Assembly: GCA_964589935.1 (NCBI GenBank)
Contig: CAZPVD010000002.1
Span: forward strand, 124,001 to 188,000
Direction: 5' to 3'
Length of the DNA stretch: 64,000 nt
Source: VHCN01 sp964589935
GTDB lineage: Bacteria > Verrucomicrobiota > Verrucomicrobiia > Limisphaerales > VHCN01
In this document: in pieces, positions 51,522 through 60,527 of the stretch
Layout of the letters: each line of letters opens with the position of its first letter
How positions within the stretch are numbered: position 1 is the first letter of the stretch
Translations under genes and position numbers: made by a program
The notes under the pieces: generated by a model
The model's input: only the letters and a program-made list of their open reading frames with translations
What the model was told of the DNA's origin: nothing
Databases searched by the model: none

Positions 51522-52726
51522 CACTCGCGCTCATCGTCCGCCGCTCGCTGCGCCAGCACGCCCTCTCGACGTGCATCACCGCGGCGTCCATCGCGCTCGC
51601 GGGCGGGCTGCTCATGAGCGTGTGGACGGTCAAGGAGCAGTCGCAGGCGGCCTTCACGCAGATGAACGCGGGCTTCGACGCCGTGCTCGGCGCGCGAGGC
51701 GCGAAGTTGCAGCTCGTGCTCAATGCCGTGTTCCATCTTGATGAGTCCACGGGCAATCTCGCGTGGGCAGACTTCCTCCAAATTCAAACAAACGCGCTCG
51801 TCGCCGCCGCGCTGCCGATTGCCGTCGGCGACAATTACAAGGGCTATCGGCTCGTGGGCACGATGACGAATCTCTTCACCGACGTGGAAATTTCGCCCGG
51901 CCGCAAGCTGCGCATCACGCCAGGCGGGCGGCCGTTCGAGATGGGCTTCACCGAGGCGGTTGTGGGCAGCTTCGTCGCGCAGCGGCTCGGGCTGAAGATT
52001 GGCGACAAATTTCATCCGTATCACGGCCTGCTTTACGACGAGAAACAGCAGCCGCACGAGGAGAAGTATGTTGTGACCGGCATCCTCGAACCGTCGAATA
52101 CGCCGGCGGACCGCGTGATCTGGATTCCGCTTGAAGGCATCCAAAACATGAAGGGCCACGACACGAAAACCGCCGAGGACATCAGCGCCGTGCTCGTGAG
52201 ACTGCGCGCGCCGATGGCCGGGCGGCAGCTCGACGACCTCTACAACAAGCAGGGAAACCGGCTTACGTTCGCGTGGCCCATCGCTCGCGTCGTGGCGCAG
52301 CTCTTCGACAAAATCGCGTGGTTCGACCGTGTGCTGGAATTGATCGCGTATCTTGTCGCAGTCGTCGCGACCGGCTCGGTGCTCGCGAGCATTTACAATT
52401 CGATGAACGAGCGTCGCCGCGACATCGCCATTTTGCGCGCGCTCGGCGCGCCGTCGCGGACGATCTTCTGCTCCGTCGTGCTGGAGGCTGCGGCCATTGC
52501 GGCGCTCGGCATGGCGGCGGCGTTTGTTGTTTACGTCGCGGTGTTCAGCGCGGTGGCGTCGGTGCTGCGCGCGCAGGTCGGCGTGGTGTTGAACCCGCTG
52601 GCACTGCATTCGGTGATGCTCTGGGCGCCGCTGGGGATGATTGCGTTGAGCGCGCTTGGTGGCATAATTCCAGCGATGAAGGCGTATCGGACCAACGTGG
52701 CGGAAAACCTCGTGCCAATGTCTTGA
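51518..52726 (+). CDS. FtsX-like permease of a LolD/MacB-type ABC transporter
   Basis: The 402-residue protein has one N-terminal helix (STCITAASIALAGGLLMSVW). A periplasmic core domain (about 45-260) follows, then three C-terminal helices (about 270-292, 315-345 and 360-385), the order of the MacB/LolCE group. The cytoplasmic loop NSMNERRRDIAILRALGAPSRTI is the coupling helix that docks on the ATPase, and it is well conserved. It overlaps the ATPase gene by 4 bases, typical for coupled expression. The last residues carry GGIIPAMKAYRTNVAENL, the FtsX family end. Cargo is unknown. Confidence 0.93.
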   Translation: MTLALIVRRSLRQHALSTCITAASIALAGGLLMSVWTVKEQSQAAFTQMNAGFDAVLGARGAKLQLVLNAVFHLDESTGNLAWADFLQIQTNALVAAALPIAVGDNYKGYRLVGTMTNLFTDVEISPGRKLRITPGGRPFEMGFTEAVVGSFVAQRLGLKIGDKFHPYHGLLYDEKQQPHEEKYVVTGILEPSNTPADRVIWIPLEGIQNMKGHDTKTAEDISAVLVRLRAPMAGRQLDDLYNKQGNRLTFAWPIARVVAQLFDKIAWFDRVLELIAYLVAVVATGSVLASIYNSMNERRRDIAILRALGAPSRTIFCSVVLEAAAIAALGMAAAFVVYVAVFSAVASVLRAQVGVVLNPLALHSVMLWAPLGMIALSALGGIIPAMKAYRTNVAENLVPMS

Positions 52727-52769
52727 GGCTGAACACATCCGACGCCGCGGCGTCCAACAACCGCAGACC

Positions 52770-53441
52770 ATGAAACCAACCAGCCATAACAACGTGCGCG
52801 CAACGAGGACCGTGATCGTCCTCGCGTTGAGCGCCGTCGCGCTTGCCTTCGGCGGATGCACTGACAAGACCGGGCCGGTTGCAAACACTTCGCCCGCGCC
52901 GACGGTTCGTGGCGAACACATTCAAAAATTACAGCCAGCGGCTTCGACAAGCGCAGTAGTGGCGAAGAAGGATTCTTCGGCAAGCGCTTCCGAACCGGCA
53001 GAGATGATCGGCGAATTTCAAGTCGTCGGCTTCGACAAGCTCGCGTCGTTCAACTTTGACATTCCCGATGAATCGGCCACGGCTCGGACAAACACAGCGG
53101 CGAATGCTTCCGCGCCGAAGGAGCAGATTCCGGCAAATGTCCGCGGACTCAACGGGAAGAAAGTCGCGCTCAAGGGCTTCATGCTGCCGTTGAGGGTTGA
53201 GGGCGGGCTGATCACCGAGCTGCTCATCATGCGCGACCAGTCGCAGTGCTGCTACGGTGTCACGCCGCGCATCAACGAGTGGGTGAGCGTGAAGATGACG
53301 GGCAAGGGCGTGAAGCCGATCATGGACGTGCCGATCACGCTCTTCGGCAAGCTGAACGTCGGCGAGATGCGCGAGAACGGATACCTCGTGGGAATCTACG
53401 CGATGGACGGCGAGAAGATGGCCGGCCCGCCGGAGTTGTAA
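52770..53441 (+). CDS. DUF3299 lipoprotein
   Basis: The 223-residue protein has a signal sequence ending in a lipobox (ALAFGGC, Cys30) and a variable linker. A DUF3299 domain (about 118-223) has VRGLNGKKVALKGFMLPLRVEGG, then LIMRDQSQCCYGVTPRINEW and VPITLFGKLNVGEM. The double-cysteine CCYG is a family mark. DUF3299 proteins are often encoded with LolD/FtsX-type ABC systems and may be their periplasmic partner. The gene follows the permease by 43 bases. Function of the domain is unknown. Confidence 0.85.
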   Translation: MKPTSHNNVRATRTVIVLALSAVALAFGGCTDKTGPVANTSPAPTVRGEHIQKLQPAASTSAVVAKKDSSASASEPAEMIGEFQVVGFDKLASFNFDIPDESATARTNTAANASAPKEQIPANVRGLNGKKVALKGFMLPLRVEGGLITELLIMRDQSQCCYGVTPRINEWVSVKMTGKGVKPIMDVPITLFGKLNVGEMRENGYLVGIYAMDGEKMAGPPEL

Positions 53442-53455
53442 TTGCAACGCGGCTG

Positions 53456-54874
53456 TTACGCGCCAGCCGGGAGAATTTCCGCAATAGGTTCGCCGCCCGG
53501 CAGAATCGGCATCGGCCGGCCCGCGTGGTCGGGAAAGCTCTGCGTCCAGTCAATGCCGAGGTGGCGATAGACTGTGGCCCACAAATCCTCGGGCTTGAGC
53601 GGGCGTTCAATCGGATGCTCGCCCTTGGAATTTGTCGCACCGACAATTTGTCCCGTGCGCATACCGCCGCCTGCAACGAGCATGGACATCGCGCCCGGCC
53701 AGTGATCGCGGCCCGGCTGCATCACACCGGTCTGACTGCCGACCACGGTGGAGAGGCGCGGCGTGCGGCCAAACTCGCCGGTGACCACGAGCAAAACTTT
53801 TTTGTCGAGGCCGCGCGCATAAATGTCCTCGACCAGCGCCGTGACGGCCTGGTCGTAATACGGGAAACGCCAGTGCGCGTCATCGAAGAGGTGGCAATTC
53901 ACCGCGTGCGAGTCCCAGTTGTAAGTGCAGTTCTTCGGCATCGTCCCGCCGGGATTTTCCATCACCACCGTGACGAAACTCGCACCCGCCTCGACGAGCC
54001 GCCGAGCCATGAGAGCGCGCTGTCCAAAGCGGTGGTTGCCGTAGCGCTCGCGCAATTTCTGCGGTTCCCTCGAAAGATCAAATGCGACGCGGGCGCGGTC
54101 CGACGTGAGCAGTTCCATCGCCTGCTGGCTGAACTTGTCCATCGTGTCCATCAGGCCCGTGCGGTCCACATCGTGGCGCAGACGGTCCATGCCGCCGAGC
54201 AGGCGCGCGCGGTCATTGAGGCGGTCGGCCATTTCAGGAGCGATGCCGAGGTTCTCAACTTTGAAGCCTTCCGTGCTCGGATCGCCGACGACAAAAAACG
54301 GCGTCGTGGCGCTGCCCAGATACGCCGCGCCAAAGCTGAAGACATCCACGCCCTGCCGGCCACCGTCCACCTCGGCGATGTAATTCGGCAGGCCGAGCTT
54401 GATGTGCTCGCGCATTTTCGCGACGACCGAGCCTGCCATCGGGTTGTCGTTCACGAAGCCCGCCGGCTCCTTCGGCGGATAGCCGGTGAGGAAGCGTTTG
54501 TGCCCGCCGCCGTGATCGGCGAACTCGTGCGAGACGGAACGGATGATGGTGTATTTGTCCGCGCACTTCGCGTGGCGCGGGAGCAGTTCGCAGACCTCGA
54601 TGCCGGGGACGTTTGTTTTGATCGGCTTGAAGATGCCGCGATACTCCGCCGGTGCGTCCGGCTTCATGTCGTAGGTTTCCATGTGCGGCGGGCCGCCAGG
54701 CAGCCACACAAAAATCACCGATGTGTCCGGCGCACGCTGGCCGGATTCCTTCGCCATCGCGCGAAGACGGAAGAAATCACTCATCCCCAGCCCGCCGAGC
54801 GTGAGCGCGCCCACTTCAAGGAAACTGCGGCGCGAAACCGGGCCGCGGCAGCGCTGGGCGCGAGGAGTGATCAT
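53456..54874 (-). CDS. DUF1501 protein with Tat signal
   Basis: The 472-residue protein begins with a twin-arginine motif, VSRRSFLEVGALTLGGLG, so it is probably exported folded. DUF1501 blocks include SVIFVWLPGGPPHMETYDMKPDAPAEYRG, then VSHEFADHGGGHKRFLTGYPPKE and NWDSHAVNCHLF. LLVVTGEFGRTPRLS and GRDHWPGAMSMLVAGGGMRTGQIVG follow. The family is alkaline-phosphatase/sulfatase-like, abundant in planctomycetes and verrucomicrobia, and usually next to a DUF1549/DUF1553 cytochrome gene. That partner is absent here. I chose ATG 54874 over an upstream TTG because it places the Tat motif correctly. It is convergent with the DUF3299 gene and 108 bases downstream of the DUF362 gene. Confidence 0.91.
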   Translation of the reverse strand: MITPRAQRCRGPVSRRSFLEVGALTLGGLGMSDFFRLRAMAKESGQRAPDTSVIFVWLPGGPPHMETYDMKPDAPAEYRGIFKPIKTNVPGIEVCELLPRHAKCADKYTIIRSVSHEFADHGGGHKRFLTGYPPKEPAGFVNDNPMAGSVVAKMREHIKLGLPNYIAEVDGGRQGVDVFSFGAAYLGSATTPFFVVGDPSTEGFKVENLGIAPEMADRLNDRARLLGGMDRLRHDVDRTGLMDTMDKFSQQAMELLTSDRARVAFDLSREPQKLRERYGNHRFGQRALMARRLVEAGASFVTVVMENPGGTMPKNCTYNWDSHAVNCHLFDDAHWRFPYYDQAVTALVEDIYARGLDKKVLLVVTGEFGRTPRLSTVVGSQTGVMQPGRDHWPGAMSMLVAGGGMRTGQIVGATNSKGEHPIERPLKPEDLWATVYRHLGIDWTQSFPDHAGRPMPILPGGEPIAEILPAGA

Positions 54875-54982
54875 GCTGGATGAACTGTTAACCGTTTGCG
54901 CGGCGCGCGTCAACGATGCGCCCGCCGCCGAATGAGAGGCTGACGCGGGCTGCGCGGGGATTATTCGCCGGAGAATCGCCGT

Positions 54983-56068
54983 TCACTTCGCCCACTCGAC
55001 TCGGATGTTGCGCGGATCAGACTCGCCGAGCTGGAGTTCCGTGGCGTTGCGGAACATTTCCATGCTTACCTTCGGCTGCAAAACACCCGCGCGTTTGCGC
55101 TGGCGCTGGAGTTCCTCGATGGAGGTCACGTCGAGCGCCACGGGGTCGGTGCTGAAACGGAGCTGGTTCAGCACAGTGGAATAGTGCAGGAGCGTCGTCT
55201 GCTCGCCCTCGTGCTGACAAATGAGCGCATCGGTGATGTTGAGCACGACGCGGTCGCCAAGCTCGGGAAGGTTGTAAAGCTCCGGCACGGCCTCGAAGAG
55301 ATGGCCGAGGTTGTGCTCGAAGCGGATCGTGTTGTCCACGCTGCCGAACGCGAGGCTCTGGAGATTGCCGCAGACGCCAAGCAGGTTGTGGTTGAGCAGC
55401 GGCGTGATGTTGATGATTTTCGTGATCTGCTTCGTGGCAAGACGTGAGACGAACGACTTGCGTCCGATGCCCTCGCCTTTTTGCCCGAATTCTAAATCGC
55501 CGAACACAAGCTGTCCGATGAGCGCACGGTCGTAGGACACCTTTTCATCCCAGCCCGCGTCCGCCGCGCCCGCGACACGGATGCCGTATCGCTGCGCAAA
55601 CACGGTGAAGCCCGCCTGGGCCAGGTCACTGAAATGCTTGTCCCACACAATGACGTTCGTCGGCTTGATTCCAGCCGTGAGAAGCCCCTCGACGACGGCC
55701 GCGACCACTTCCGGCCGCGTGCCGCTGGTCGCGCCCGGCGCGGAATAAACCTTGATGCCCACAACATCGTTCGTCGTGACGAGGCTGCGCCAAGCCGCGG
55801 AAGCGTCGCGCTTGCCGGTGAGCTGCGTAATCCCGCGCGAAACCATCTTGCGAACGACTTCAATCCGCGGCGTGAACGCTTCTGTGGCTTTTGCGTCCTC
55901 GGCGATAACGATGCGCGCCTTGGTGGCAGCTTTTGATGGATTCCCGGCTCGTTCCGCGGCGGAAACGCAGCGCAAAACACCGGCTGAGGATAAAAAAACA
56001 AGTGACGCAAGCAGTGCAGCTTGCGGCAACAGTGCGGCGCGCGCGGGGCCCGCGCCCCGCGCTCTCAT
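54983..56068 (-). CDS. DUF362 family exported protein
   Basis: The 361-residue protein has a signal peptide (LPQAALLASLVFLSSAG). A DUF362 domain follows: TTNDVVGIKVYSAPGATSGTRPEVVAAVVEGLLTAGIKPTNVIVWDKH, then KIINITPLLNHNLLGVCGNLQSLAFGSVDN and PELYNLPELGDRVVLNITDALI. No ferredoxin-like cysteine cluster is fused, unlike many DUF362 members. The family is poorly known. It might bind a cofactor or metal. The start at ATG 56068 gives the best signal, and a GTG upstream at 56107 is an alternative. Confidence 0.82.
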   Translation of the reverse strand: MRARGAGPARAALLPQAALLASLVFLSSAGVLRCVSAAERAGNPSKAATKARIVIAEDAKATEAFTPRIEVVRKMVSRGITQLTGKRDASAAWRSLVTTNDVVGIKVYSAPGATSGTRPEVVAAVVEGLLTAGIKPTNVIVWDKHFSDLAQAGFTVFAQRYGIRVAGAADAGWDEKVSYDRALIGQLVFGDLEFGQKGEGIGRKSFVSRLATKQITKIINITPLLNHNLLGVCGNLQSLAFGSVDNTIRFEHNLGHLFEAVPELYNLPELGDRVVLNITDALICQHEGEQTTLLHYSTVLNQLRFSTDPVALDVTSIEELQRQRKRAGVLQPKVSMEMFRNATELQLGESDPRNIRVEWAK

Positions 56069-56137
56069 CGCGCTGCCGTGTTTGTGGAGAGCTGCGTTTC
56101 TTGACACTGCGGACAGCCAGTGTTACCAGCGGGGACG

Positions 56138-57883
56138 ATGCTGACGACAAAAAAATCCGGCGCGCAGCCACGGAAGTTCTTCGCCGCGCTTTTTTGCGCC
56201 GCGCTGCTTGCCGCGTGCACGCCGCCGGGACCGCGCGCGCTGCTCAAGGGCGAGAAGCTGCTCAAGGAAGGCCGCGCGAAGGCCGCGCTCGACGAGTTCA
56301 AGGACGCCGTGACGCATCTGCCGCAGAACGCGCAGGCGTGGAACCACCTCGGCCTCGCGCATCACGCGCTCGGGCAGCCCGCCGAAGCCGCGCGCGCGTA
56401 TCATCAAGCACTCGCGCTCGATCCGAACGTCGTTGTGGCGCACTTCAACCTCGGCTGCCTGCTTCTGGAAAGCGGCCAGGCCGCGCTCGCCGCAAACGAG
56501 CTGGCGAGTTACACGCTGCAAAATCCGCGCTCGCTTGATGGCTGGCTCAAGCGCGGCTCGGCCGAACTGCACGCACGCCAGTTCGATGCCGCGGAGCAGA
56601 GCTTCCGCCACGCGACGAACCTCAACCCGCGCCTGCCCGACGCGCTCAACGGCCTCGGCGTGGCGCAGCTCTACCGCAACCGCGCGCGCGACGCGTTCCA
56701 GACGCTCTACACCGCGAACCAGGCCGCGCCTGCCTACGCACCCGCCGCGCTGAACCTCGCCATCGTCACGCACCAATACATCGCCGGACGCCAGCCGGAG
56801 TATCGTTCGCTCGCGTTGCAGAAGTATCGCGAGTTCGCGGCGATTCCCGGCGTGCCAAACCATGACGCCGTGCAGCCAATCATCCAGGCGCTTGAAGAAC
56901 AACTCAACCCGCAGCCGAAAGTCACCTTCAACAAACCTCCTGTTCCAGCGGCTCAGACAAACAGCGCCGTTATCAAACCCGCGCCGTCTGTTGCAACGAA
57001 AACTGAAACCAACAATGTTGCGCCCAAGGTTTCGCCGCCCGTGACGATGGTGGCCGTGGCAAGCCCGACAAAAATTGAACCGGTTCCTGAGGTGACACGT
57101 CCTGGCGAATTGCCTCCTTTCAAGCCGGCTGTCGAGCCGCTTCCGCCCGCACCGCAACCCGTTTCACCGCCACCATCGCAAACCGCGACTGTCACGCCGC
57201 TCGCGACGAAAACGACTTCGCCGAAATCCGACGCGGGTGCCACGGCAAAGCCCGCGTTGCCGCCGTTCGGCACGCTGCCGGGAACCGCGCCATCCGAGAC
57301 TCCGCTGTCTGAGCCAAAGTCCGCACGTCCCGCGCCGGCGCCTGCGGTCGAGATTGCGCCGGTGAACATCCCGCGTTATTCGTATCGAAATCCGTCAAAG
57401 CCTTCGGCGGGAAACCGCTTCGCAGCGGAATCGTTTTATGCGCAGGGTGAGGAATTAAAATTGCGCGGGCGCTGGGCAGAGGCGCTCGCCGCCTACGAGA
57501 AAGCCGTGCAGACGGATGCCGCGTTCTTCGAGGCGCATCACAACATCGGCGCAATGGCGAACCAGTCGGGCCAGATGCCGCGCGCGCTGCTTGCCTACGA
57601 GACCGCGCTGGCGCTGCAACCGGCGTCGTTGAGCGCGCGTTTCAATTTCGCGCTCTCCCTTGAAAAGGCGGGCTACTATCGCGACGCGGCGAACGAGCTG
57701 GAGCGGCTTCTCACCGATTACCCCGACGAGGCGCGGGCGCATCTCGCGCTGGCGAACCTCTACGCCAAGCGTCTCATGCTGCTCAACGCGGCGCGCGACC
57801 ATTACGCGCGGGTGATCCAGCTTGACCCGCAGCATCCCGAGGGCACCAACATTCGCTTCTGGCTGCGCGATCATCCGCAATAA
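56138..57883 (+). CDS. TPR-repeat lipoprotein
   Basis: The 581-residue product starts with a signal sequence ending LLAAC (Cys27), a likely lipid anchor. An N-terminal TPR array (about 30-240) is recognisable from AWNHLGLAHHALGQPAEAARAYHQALALDPNVVVAHFNLGCL and two further repeats. A Pro/Thr/Val-rich linker (about 255-400) follows, then a C-terminal TPR array of about three repeats (WAEALAAYEKAVQTDAAFFEAHHNIG and onward). TPRs hold partner proteins. Its partner is unknown. A G-rich sequence (GGGGAC) precedes the ATG at 56138. CvpA and dnaG follow in the same direction, the CvpA gene 40 bases after it. Confidence 0.86.
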   Translation: MLTTKKSGAQPRKFFAALFCAALLAACTPPGPRALLKGEKLLKEGRAKAALDEFKDAVTHLPQNAQAWNHLGLAHHALGQPAEAARAYHQALALDPNVVVAHFNLGCLLLESGQAALAANELASYTLQNPRSLDGWLKRGSAELHARQFDAAEQSFRHATNLNPRLPDALNGLGVAQLYRNRARDAFQTLYTANQAAPAYAPAALNLAIVTHQYIAGRQPEYRSLALQKYREFAAIPGVPNHDAVQPIIQALEEQLNPQPKVTFNKPPVPAAQTNSAVIKPAPSVATKTETNNVAPKVSPPVTMVAVASPTKIEPVPEVTRPGELPPFKPAVEPLPPAPQPVSPPPSQTATVTPLATKTTSPKSDAGATAKPALPPFGTLPGTAPSETPLSEPKSARPAPAPAVEIAPVNIPRYSYRNPSKPSAGNRFAAESFYAQGEELKLRGRWAEALAAYEKAVQTDAAFFEAHHNIGAMANQSGQMPRALLAYETALALQPASLSARFNFALSLEKAGYYRDAANELERLLTDYPDEARAHLALANLYAKRLMLLNAARDHYARVIQLDPQHPEGTNIRFWLRDHPQ

Positions 57884-57923
57884 CCGCGCGGTATTGGCCT
57901 TCCACGTTGGCCGCAACGGGCGT

Positions 57924-58691
57924 ATGATGATGGTGATGGCTTTCTTCAACGGCATTGGCGCTGCATTTATGGCGATACTCGGCGAGGAGCCTGAGGGCTT
58001 TTATATCGCGTGGTTTGACGTGCTGGTGATTCTTCTGCTGCTCCTCGCGTTCAGAAACGGCAAGAAGCACGGGATCTCCGAGGAGCTGCTCGACGTGCTC
58101 CAGTGGCTCGTCATCGCGGGCGGATGCGCGCTCATCAACACGCCACTCGGCAAGTTCATCAGCGACTCGACGCACCTGAGCTTGTTCTGGAGCCAGATCG
58201 TCGCCTATGCGCTGGGAATTCTCGCGGCGTCGCTGTTCTTCCAATGGATCAGGCGCATGGTTGGCGGCAAGCTGCTCGAGGCGGACTATTTCGGCAGGCA
58301 CGAGTATTCGCTCGGCATCATCGCGGCGATGACGCGCTACCTGTGCATGCTTCTCGTCGGAATGGCGTTCCTCAACTCGCGCCATTACTCGCGCGCGGAA
58401 CTCCTCGCCATCCAGCGCGCGCGCGCCGCGGACGAAGTGCAATTGAACGTCGTGCCGACGATGAGCGGGTGGCAGCACGCCGTGTTCACCGAATCGCAGA
58501 CCGGCAAGATGGTGAAGAAATACCTCTCGTTTATGCTCATCCCGGCGACGGACTACGACAGCTCGCGGTTGCGCGATCAAGGCGAGGGCCGCAAGCGCGA
58601 GAAGATGATTGACGACATCATTGGCGGCGGCAAGGCCAAGGCGCCGTCCACAAACGCACCGTCCACGAACGCGCCGCCGCCGAAGCAGTAG
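57924..58691 (+). CDS. cvpA: CvpA family membrane protein
   Basis: The 255-residue protein has four hydrophobic helices within the first 150 residues, beginning FYIAWFDVLVILLLLLAFRNGKKHGISEELLDVLQWLVI. That matches the start of CvpA (colicin V production) proteins, where a short loop of GxxKG follows the first helix. The C-terminal half is soluble and ends with a Pro/Asn/Thr-rich tail (STNAPSTNAPPPKQ). E. coli CvpA affects envelope stress and purF expression. The role here is unknown. Three in-frame ATGs (57924, 57927, 57936) could start it. It may be co-transcribed with dnaG, whose ATG lies 4 bases after its stop. Confidence 0.78.
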   Translation: MMMVMAFFNGIGAAFMAILGEEPEGFYIAWFDVLVILLLLLAFRNGKKHGISEELLDVLQWLVIAGGCALINTPLGKFISDSTHLSLFWSQIVAYALGILAASLFFQWIRRMVGGKLLEADYFGRHEYSLGIIAAMTRYLCMLLVGMAFLNSRHYSRAELLAIQRARAADEVQLNVVPTMSGWQHAVFTESQTGKMVKKYLSFMLIPATDYDSSRLRDQGEGRKREKMIDDIIGGGKAKAPSTNAPSTNAPPPKQ

Positions 58692-58695
58692 CGAC

Positions 58696-60498
58696 ATGGC
58701 CGGCTTTATTTCCCAGTCAACGCTTGACCAGATTCGAGCCGCGAGCGACATCGTCGAGATTGTTCAGTCCTTCATCGGCCCGCTCAAGAAAACCGGCGCC
58801 AACTTCTCCGCGCTCTGCCCGTTTCATCGCGAAAAGACGCCGAGCTTTAGCGTCAATCCGAGCAAGCAAATCTTCTACTGCTTCGGCTGTCACAAGGGCG
58901 GCGACGTGTTCAAGTTCGTGCAGGAATACGAAAGCATCGGTTTCATTGACGCCGTCCGCCGGCTTGCGGAACGCGCGCGCATCCCGCTTGAATTCGACCA
59001 AGCGCCGGGCGCGCAGCAGCAGCGCCACATCAAGGACGTGCTGCTGCAAATCCACGAGCAAATCACGCAACGCTGGCATGCCGCGCTGCTCAACGACGCA
59101 GCGGGCCAGCTCGCGCGCGATTATCTGGCCAAACGCGCCGTGTCGGCCGACGCGGTGAAGCTTTTTCGTCTCGGCGCCGCGCCGGACAAGTGGGACGACA
59201 CGGTGAACTGGGCGAAGAGCAAGGGCCACGACCTCGCGCTCGTCGGGCAGGCCGGGCTGATTCTCAAACGCGACGGCGCGGAAGGTTACTACGACCGCTT
59301 TCGCGGGCGGCTCATGTTTCCGATTTGCGATGAGCAGGGCCGCGTCATCGGCTTCAGTGGACGCGTGTTGAGCGGCGACGAGAAGACCGCGAAATACGTC
59401 AACTCACCGGAGACACCCATCTTCACCAAGGGCCGTGTCATCTTCGGCCTCGACAAGTCCAAGCGCGCGCTCAGCGAAAAGGATTGCGCGATCATCTGCG
59501 AAGGCCAGCTCGATCTCATCGCGTGCTTCATGGCCGGCGTGCAGAACGTCGTCGCGCCGCAGGGCACCGCGCTCACCGCAGACCACGCGCGCATCCTCAA
59601 GCGCTACGTGGACGAAGTGGTCCTGTGCTTCGACGCGGACAACGCCGGGCAGAACGCCACCGTGCGCTCGCTCGATGCGCTGCTCGCAGCGGGACTGGCC
59701 GTGCGTGTGGCGACCGTGCCCGCGCCGCACGATCCCGACAGCTTCATCAAGGCGAACGGCGGAGAAGCATTCGTGCAACTCGTCGCAAAAGCGGAAGGCT
59801 TCTTTGATTATTACCTCAATCGCCTCTGCGCCGCGAACGACGTGCAAACCGACAAAGGCCGCTCCGCCGTGCTGCGAGCAATGGCCGAGGCCGTGTGGAA
59901 GACGAACGACAGCGTGACCATCCAGAGCTACGCGCAAAAAACCGCGGGCCGTCTCGGCGTCGCGCCCGCGGCGGTCATCAAGGAATTCAGCAAAGGTCCG
60001 GCATCAAAAGCGCCGCAACAAGCCGCAGACGAGGAAGTTTCCACTGAAGCGCAAAATTTGTCGCGGCCGAGTCCGCACGAGTTCTACCTGTTGCGGTTGT
60101 TGTTGTTGAAGGACGAACTGGTGGATTGGGCCGCCGCGCATCTCAACCTTGACTGGCTCGCGCACACGGACGTGCGGCAAATCCTTGCCAAGCGCCTCGC
60201 CGCGCAGCGCGAACAGCGATGGACCGGCCTGCCCGCGTTGCTCGATGAGTTGAGCGACGACCACGCGCGCTCGCTTGCCACCGAGGCCGTGTCTGAGAAT
60301 GCCGGGAAAATTCCCAACGCTGAGCAGCAGCTCATGGACGTGCTGTTGCGTTTGCGCAACGTCGCGTTCGACCGGCGTCTTGGCGAACTCACGCAGCGCA
60401 TGAACCTGCCCGGCGTCACCGAGCAGGAGCAACTCACCGTCCTGCGCGAGCAGCAAGAATTGCGACGGCAAAAACAGCAACCGTTGCAGCCAATCTGA
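58696..60498 (+). CDS. dnaG: DNA primase
   Basis: This enzyme makes RNA primers for replication. The 600-residue protein has the zinc-finger ALCPFHREKTPSFSVN with YCFGCHKGGDVFKF (Cys41, His44, Cys62, Cys65). The RNA-polymerase basic domain follows, then a TOPRIM core with ICEGQLDLIACFMAGVQNVVAPQGTALT and the metal aspartates in CFDADNAGQNA. The C-terminal helicase-binding part (about 430-600) is divergent. The start is ATG 58696. The usual rpsU/rpoD neighbours are absent, and cvpA lies upstream instead. Confidence 0.96.
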   Translation: MAGFISQSTLDQIRAASDIVEIVQSFIGPLKKTGANFSALCPFHREKTPSFSVNPSKQIFYCFGCHKGGDVFKFVQEYESIGFIDAVRRLAERARIPLEFDQAPGAQQQRHIKDVLLQIHEQITQRWHAALLNDAAGQLARDYLAKRAVSADAVKLFRLGAAPDKWDDTVNWAKSKGHDLALVGQAGLILKRDGAEGYYDRFRGRLMFPICDEQGRVIGFSGRVLSGDEKTAKYVNSPETPIFTKGRVIFGLDKSKRALSEKDCAIICEGQLDLIACFMAGVQNVVAPQGTALTADHARILKRYVDEVVLCFDADNAGQNATVRSLDALLAAGLAVRVATVPAPHDPDSFIKANGGEAFVQLVAKAEGFFDYYLNRLCAANDVQTDKGRSAVLRAMAEAVWKTNDSVTIQSYAQKTAGRLGVAPAAVIKEFSKGPASKAPQQAADEEVSTEAQNLSRPSPHEFYLLRLLLLKDELVDWAAAHLNLDWLAHTDVRQILAKRLAAQREQRWTGLPALLDELSDDHARSLATEAVSENAGKIPNAEQQLMDVLLRLRNVAFDRRLGELTQRMNLPGVTEQEQLTVLREQQELRRQKQQPLQPI

Positions 60499-60527
60499 GA
60501 TGGAGTTGGGGAAGATTTCGCGGCCGT

